From contig NZ_JAQOWX010000018.1 of the NCBI RefSeq assembly GCF_028462495.1, positions 1 to 64,000 on the forward strand: 64,000 nucleotides of DNA. Reading direction: 5' to 3'. Below, piece by piece: positions 62,300 to 64,000 of the stretch (positions are counted from its first letter, which is position 1; the number at the start of each line of letters is the position of its first letter). The notes below the pieces were generated by a model. That model saw only the letters and a list, made by a program, of their open reading frames with translations. It was not told where the DNA came from and searched no databases. Both the position numbers and the translations under genes were made by a program. This DNA comes from Roseateles_E sp005503085 (GTDB lineage Bacteria > Pseudomonadota > Gammaproteobacteria > Burkholderiales > Burkholderiaceae_C).

Positions 62300-62793
62300 G
62301 ATTGCTGCGTCTGCTTGTCCTGCTGCTGGCTGCCGCATGCGGCGCCGGCTCGGCCCAGGCCCTGTGCCTGCCGGTGCTGTGCAGCTGCACCGTCAGCACC
62401 ACGCCGCTGCTGTTCGGCAGCTACAACCCGCTGGCCCATGGCCATACCGACAGCAGCGCCAGCATCAAGGTCGGCTGCGGCGGTGTGGCCGGGCTCTTGA
62501 TTCCCTACAACCTCGCGATCAGCGCCGGCGGCGGCGGCAGCTTTGCCAATCGGCGCATGAGCCTGGGCGCCCACCAGCTGAGTTACAACCTCTATACGGA
62601 TGCGGCCCGCAGCACGGTCTGGGGCGATGGCACGGCCGCCACGCTGCTGATGCCGGGCTCGATCACGCTGGACATCCTCGGGCTGGCGCCGCAGCAGACG
62701 CACTGGGTCTACGGCCGGCTGCCGGGCCGCCAGCTCGGCGCGGCGCCCGGCGCCTACACCGACACCCTCAGCGTGACACTGACGTACTACTAG
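62296..62793 (+). CDS. Second SCPU-domain fimbrial subunit (tip adhesin/initiator candidate)
   Basis: The 165-residue secreted protein has a hydrophobic signal segment (about 3-22) and a SCPU domain with Cys-rich CLPVLCSCTVS, then AARSTVWGDGT and VYGRLPG as in the first subunit. ATG 62296 overlaps the usher stop, favouring it over ATG 62281. In Csu-type loci the subunit encoded after the usher is usually the tip subunit; that role is inferred. Its end overlaps the convergent hydrolase gene by 26 bases. Confidence 0.85.
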   Translation: MRLLRLLVLLLAAACGAGSAQALCLPVLCSCTVSTTPLLFGSYNPLAHGHTDSSASIKVGCGGVAGLLIPYNLAISAGGGGSFANRRMSLGAHQLSYNLYTDAARSTVWGDGTAATLLMPGSITLDILGLAPQQTHWVYGRLPGRQLGAAPGAYTDTLSVTLTYY

Positions 62794-63787
62794 CCCCAGG
62801 GCGCACCCAGCGCGCCAGCAGGCCGCCGTGGCGCTCGCCCCAGCTCAGCAGGCTCTCGCCCTGCCCGTCGAAGACCTGGCTCAGAAAGGCCAGGGTCAGC
62901 TCGCGGGTGGCGGTCTTAAGCTTGGGATTCAGCGTCAGGCCGCCGGTGCCGTCGCGGTCGGTGAAGACGCTGTGCGAGCCACCCTCGAACACCACCAGCG
63001 ACTTGGTCGCGCTGCCGGTGGCGTCGAACACCCGCAGCCGGTCCTGCGCGTCGGAGTAGTAGCCGGGGATGCGTATCACGTCCTCGGTCGCGGTGATGTG
63101 CAGGGTCGGGATGTTGACCGAAGCCAGGATGGCCGACGGATCGGATTCGCCGTAGAAGGGCGGGGCCGAGATGATCAGCGCCGCCTTGAAGCGCTCGTCG
63201 CGCAGATCCATCACCGCGCCCTGGCGCTCGACGCGAGCGCCGGCCAGCAAGAGGCTGGTGTTGGCGCCGTAGGAGTGGCCGGCCGCGACGATGCGCCGCG
63301 CATCGATGCGCGCGCCCCACTCGCCCTGCAGCAGCCGGTCCAGCGCGAAGCTGACATCGCGAGCCCGGTGGATCGCCTCGCGCTCCTGGGCCGCGTCCTG
63401 CAGCCGGCCCACCAGGCCCAGTGGATTGCCCATCCAGAGCTGGCGGTCGCTGCCGACATGCTGGACATGCAGGCTGGCATAGCCCTGGCTCGCCCAGTAC
63501 TGGCCCAGATAGCTGTAGCCGCGCCGCGAGCCGCCGATGCCGTGCGAGAACACGATCAGCGGCACCGGCGCGCCGTCCGTCTGGGCCTGCGCCGGCCAGT
63601 ACAGCCGCACCGGAACGGCCCGCTGGCGCTGGGTGTCCTGCCAGTCCAGGTCCTGGCCCGGGATCGCCGGCGCCTCGGCCGCGCTTGATGGCACGGCCTG
63701 GGCCTGCGCCAGGCCCGGGGCAGCCGCGCACAACGCAGCGGCCAGAAAGAGGGCACAACGCCGGGCGGCTGACTTCTGAGCAAGCAT
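62768..63787 (-). CDS. Secreted alpha/beta hydrolase (dienelactone hydrolase-like)
   Basis: The 339-residue protein has a signal peptide (about 1-30, AQA) and an alpha/beta-hydrolase fold. It shows IVFSHGIGGSRRGY for the oxyanion region, nucleophile Ser in AAGHSYGAN, and the catalytic His probably in GGSHSVFTD. It resembles the predicted dienelactone hydrolase/PAF-acetylhydrolase-like group. Its ester substrate is unknown. Confidence 0.82.
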   Translation of the reverse strand: MLAQKSAARRCALFLAAALCAAAPGLAQAQAVPSSAAEAPAIPGQDLDWQDTQRQRAVPVRLYWPAQAQTDGAPVPLIVFSHGIGGSRRGYSYLGQYWASQGYASLHVQHVGSDRQLWMGNPLGLVGRLQDAAQEREAIHRARDVSFALDRLLQGEWGARIDARRIVAAGHSYGANTSLLLAGARVERQGAVMDLRDERFKAALIISAPPFYGESDPSAILASVNIPTLHITATEDVIRIPGYYSDAQDRLRVFDATGSATKSLVVFEGGSHSVFTDRDGTGGLTLNPKLKTATRELTLAFLSQVFDGQGESLLSWGERHGGLLARWVRPGASSTSVSR

Positions 63788-63871
63788 CTGAAAGAACTCC
63801 TTGGCCGGCCAGTATGGGGCCAGGTCCGAGGCCTGGCAGAAGTCAGGGCTTGTGCGCCGCGCCCGCTTCGC

Positions 63872-64000
63872 TCAGGGACGGGCGATCAGAGCAAAGCGGC
63901 CCTCCTGGGACACGCGGGCCCAGAAGGTCTTCTTGGCCGCATCAAAGCCGACGACCACCGGTGCGGACGCGCATGAGCCGGTCACATCGGCCGGCGCCAT
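63872..64000 (-). CDS. C-terminal end of an unidentified gene (enters from the right)
   Basis: An open frame runs from the window edge to TGA 63872, giving 42 residues that include VVVGFDAAKKTFWARV and end ALIARP. There are no stops, and third-position GC fits the neighbours, so it is probably the end of a real gene whose start lies outside. I do not recognise the family. Confidence 0.4.
   Translation of the reverse strand: MAPADVTGSCASAPVVVGFDAAKKTFWARVSQEGRFALIARP

Overview
The window looks like the chromosome of a GC-rich betaproteobacterium of the order Burkholderiales, probably near the Roseateles/Mitsuaria/Rubrivivax group. This is inferred from gene content: the layout of the aa3 oxidase operon with its small assembly protein, DUF2970 and twin-transmembrane genes; the ComF/TrmL/GpsA/SecB order; and the porin types. 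No rRNA or tRNA gene, CRISPR array or integrase was seen.

1-21963 is an accessory block. It is bracketed by two copies of the 3' end of ychF: 67 identical bases at 1-67 and at 21895-21961, with different stop codons. Inside it lies an apparently uncharacterised biosynthetic gene cluster (373-17061). A LuxR-type regulator with a lux-box-like site sits at one edge. A nine-gene minus-strand operon (12047 down to 1310) encodes an acyl carrier protein, two KASIII-like proteins, a MATE exporter, an AMP-forming ligase, two acyl-CoA-dehydrogenase-like flavoproteins, a carbamoyltransferase and a PLP decarboxylase. Most junctions in it are ATGA start/stop overlaps. A divergent plus-strand operon (12262-17061) encodes two more KASIII-like proteins, a luciferase-like FMN monooxygenase, an ATP-grasp ligase and a pentapeptide-repeat protein. 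The four KASIII proteins form two pairs, each a Cys-less member followed by a Cys-containing member, the same order as PqsB-PqsC. Carrier protein, ATP-grasp ligase, PLP decarboxylase and luciferase-like oxygenase together recall the carrier-bound amino-acid chemistry of butirosin. The ligase and decarboxylase also resemble the pair found in exosortase A (PEP-CTERM) loci. My reading is a quorum-controlled, secreted, carbamoylated product built on a carrier-bound decarboxylated amino acid; the product itself cannot be read from the sequence. A decayed IS5-family element (17062-17925), a porin, a flavin reductase and a DUF2141 protein follow. The block ends with a decayed MASE1/CHASE kinase relic and a 5'-truncated ychF.

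22022-54372 is mostly core genome: a MASE1-CHASE-PAS hybrid kinase, CheW, RpoH (behind a perfect CIRCE element), the cytochrome c oxidase and heme A operon (26860-35941, minus strand), a BioC-like methyltransferase, ComF, TrmL, a Bug-type binding protein, GpsA, SecB, glutaredoxin, a rhodanese, a chemoreceptor, a PstS-like protein with a porin, GpmA, a PRPP-synthetase-like/type 2 thymidine phosphorylase pair, PlsC, the pyr operon (catalytically dead PyrX, PyrB, PyrR) with RuvX and AlgH, and a photolyase.

54373-64000 is a second, smaller variable stretch. It holds a VapBC-type toxin-antitoxin pair with a perfect 20-bp palindromic operator, a CHASE3 kinase/NarL-type regulator pair, a receiver protein with a degenerate GGDEF domain, and a compact chaperone-usher locus with two spore-coat-U (SCPU) subunits. 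The chaperone gene is split by an unresolved base inside an exact 75-bp repeat, which looks like an assembly join. An alpha/beta hydrolase and the end of an unidentified gene close the window.
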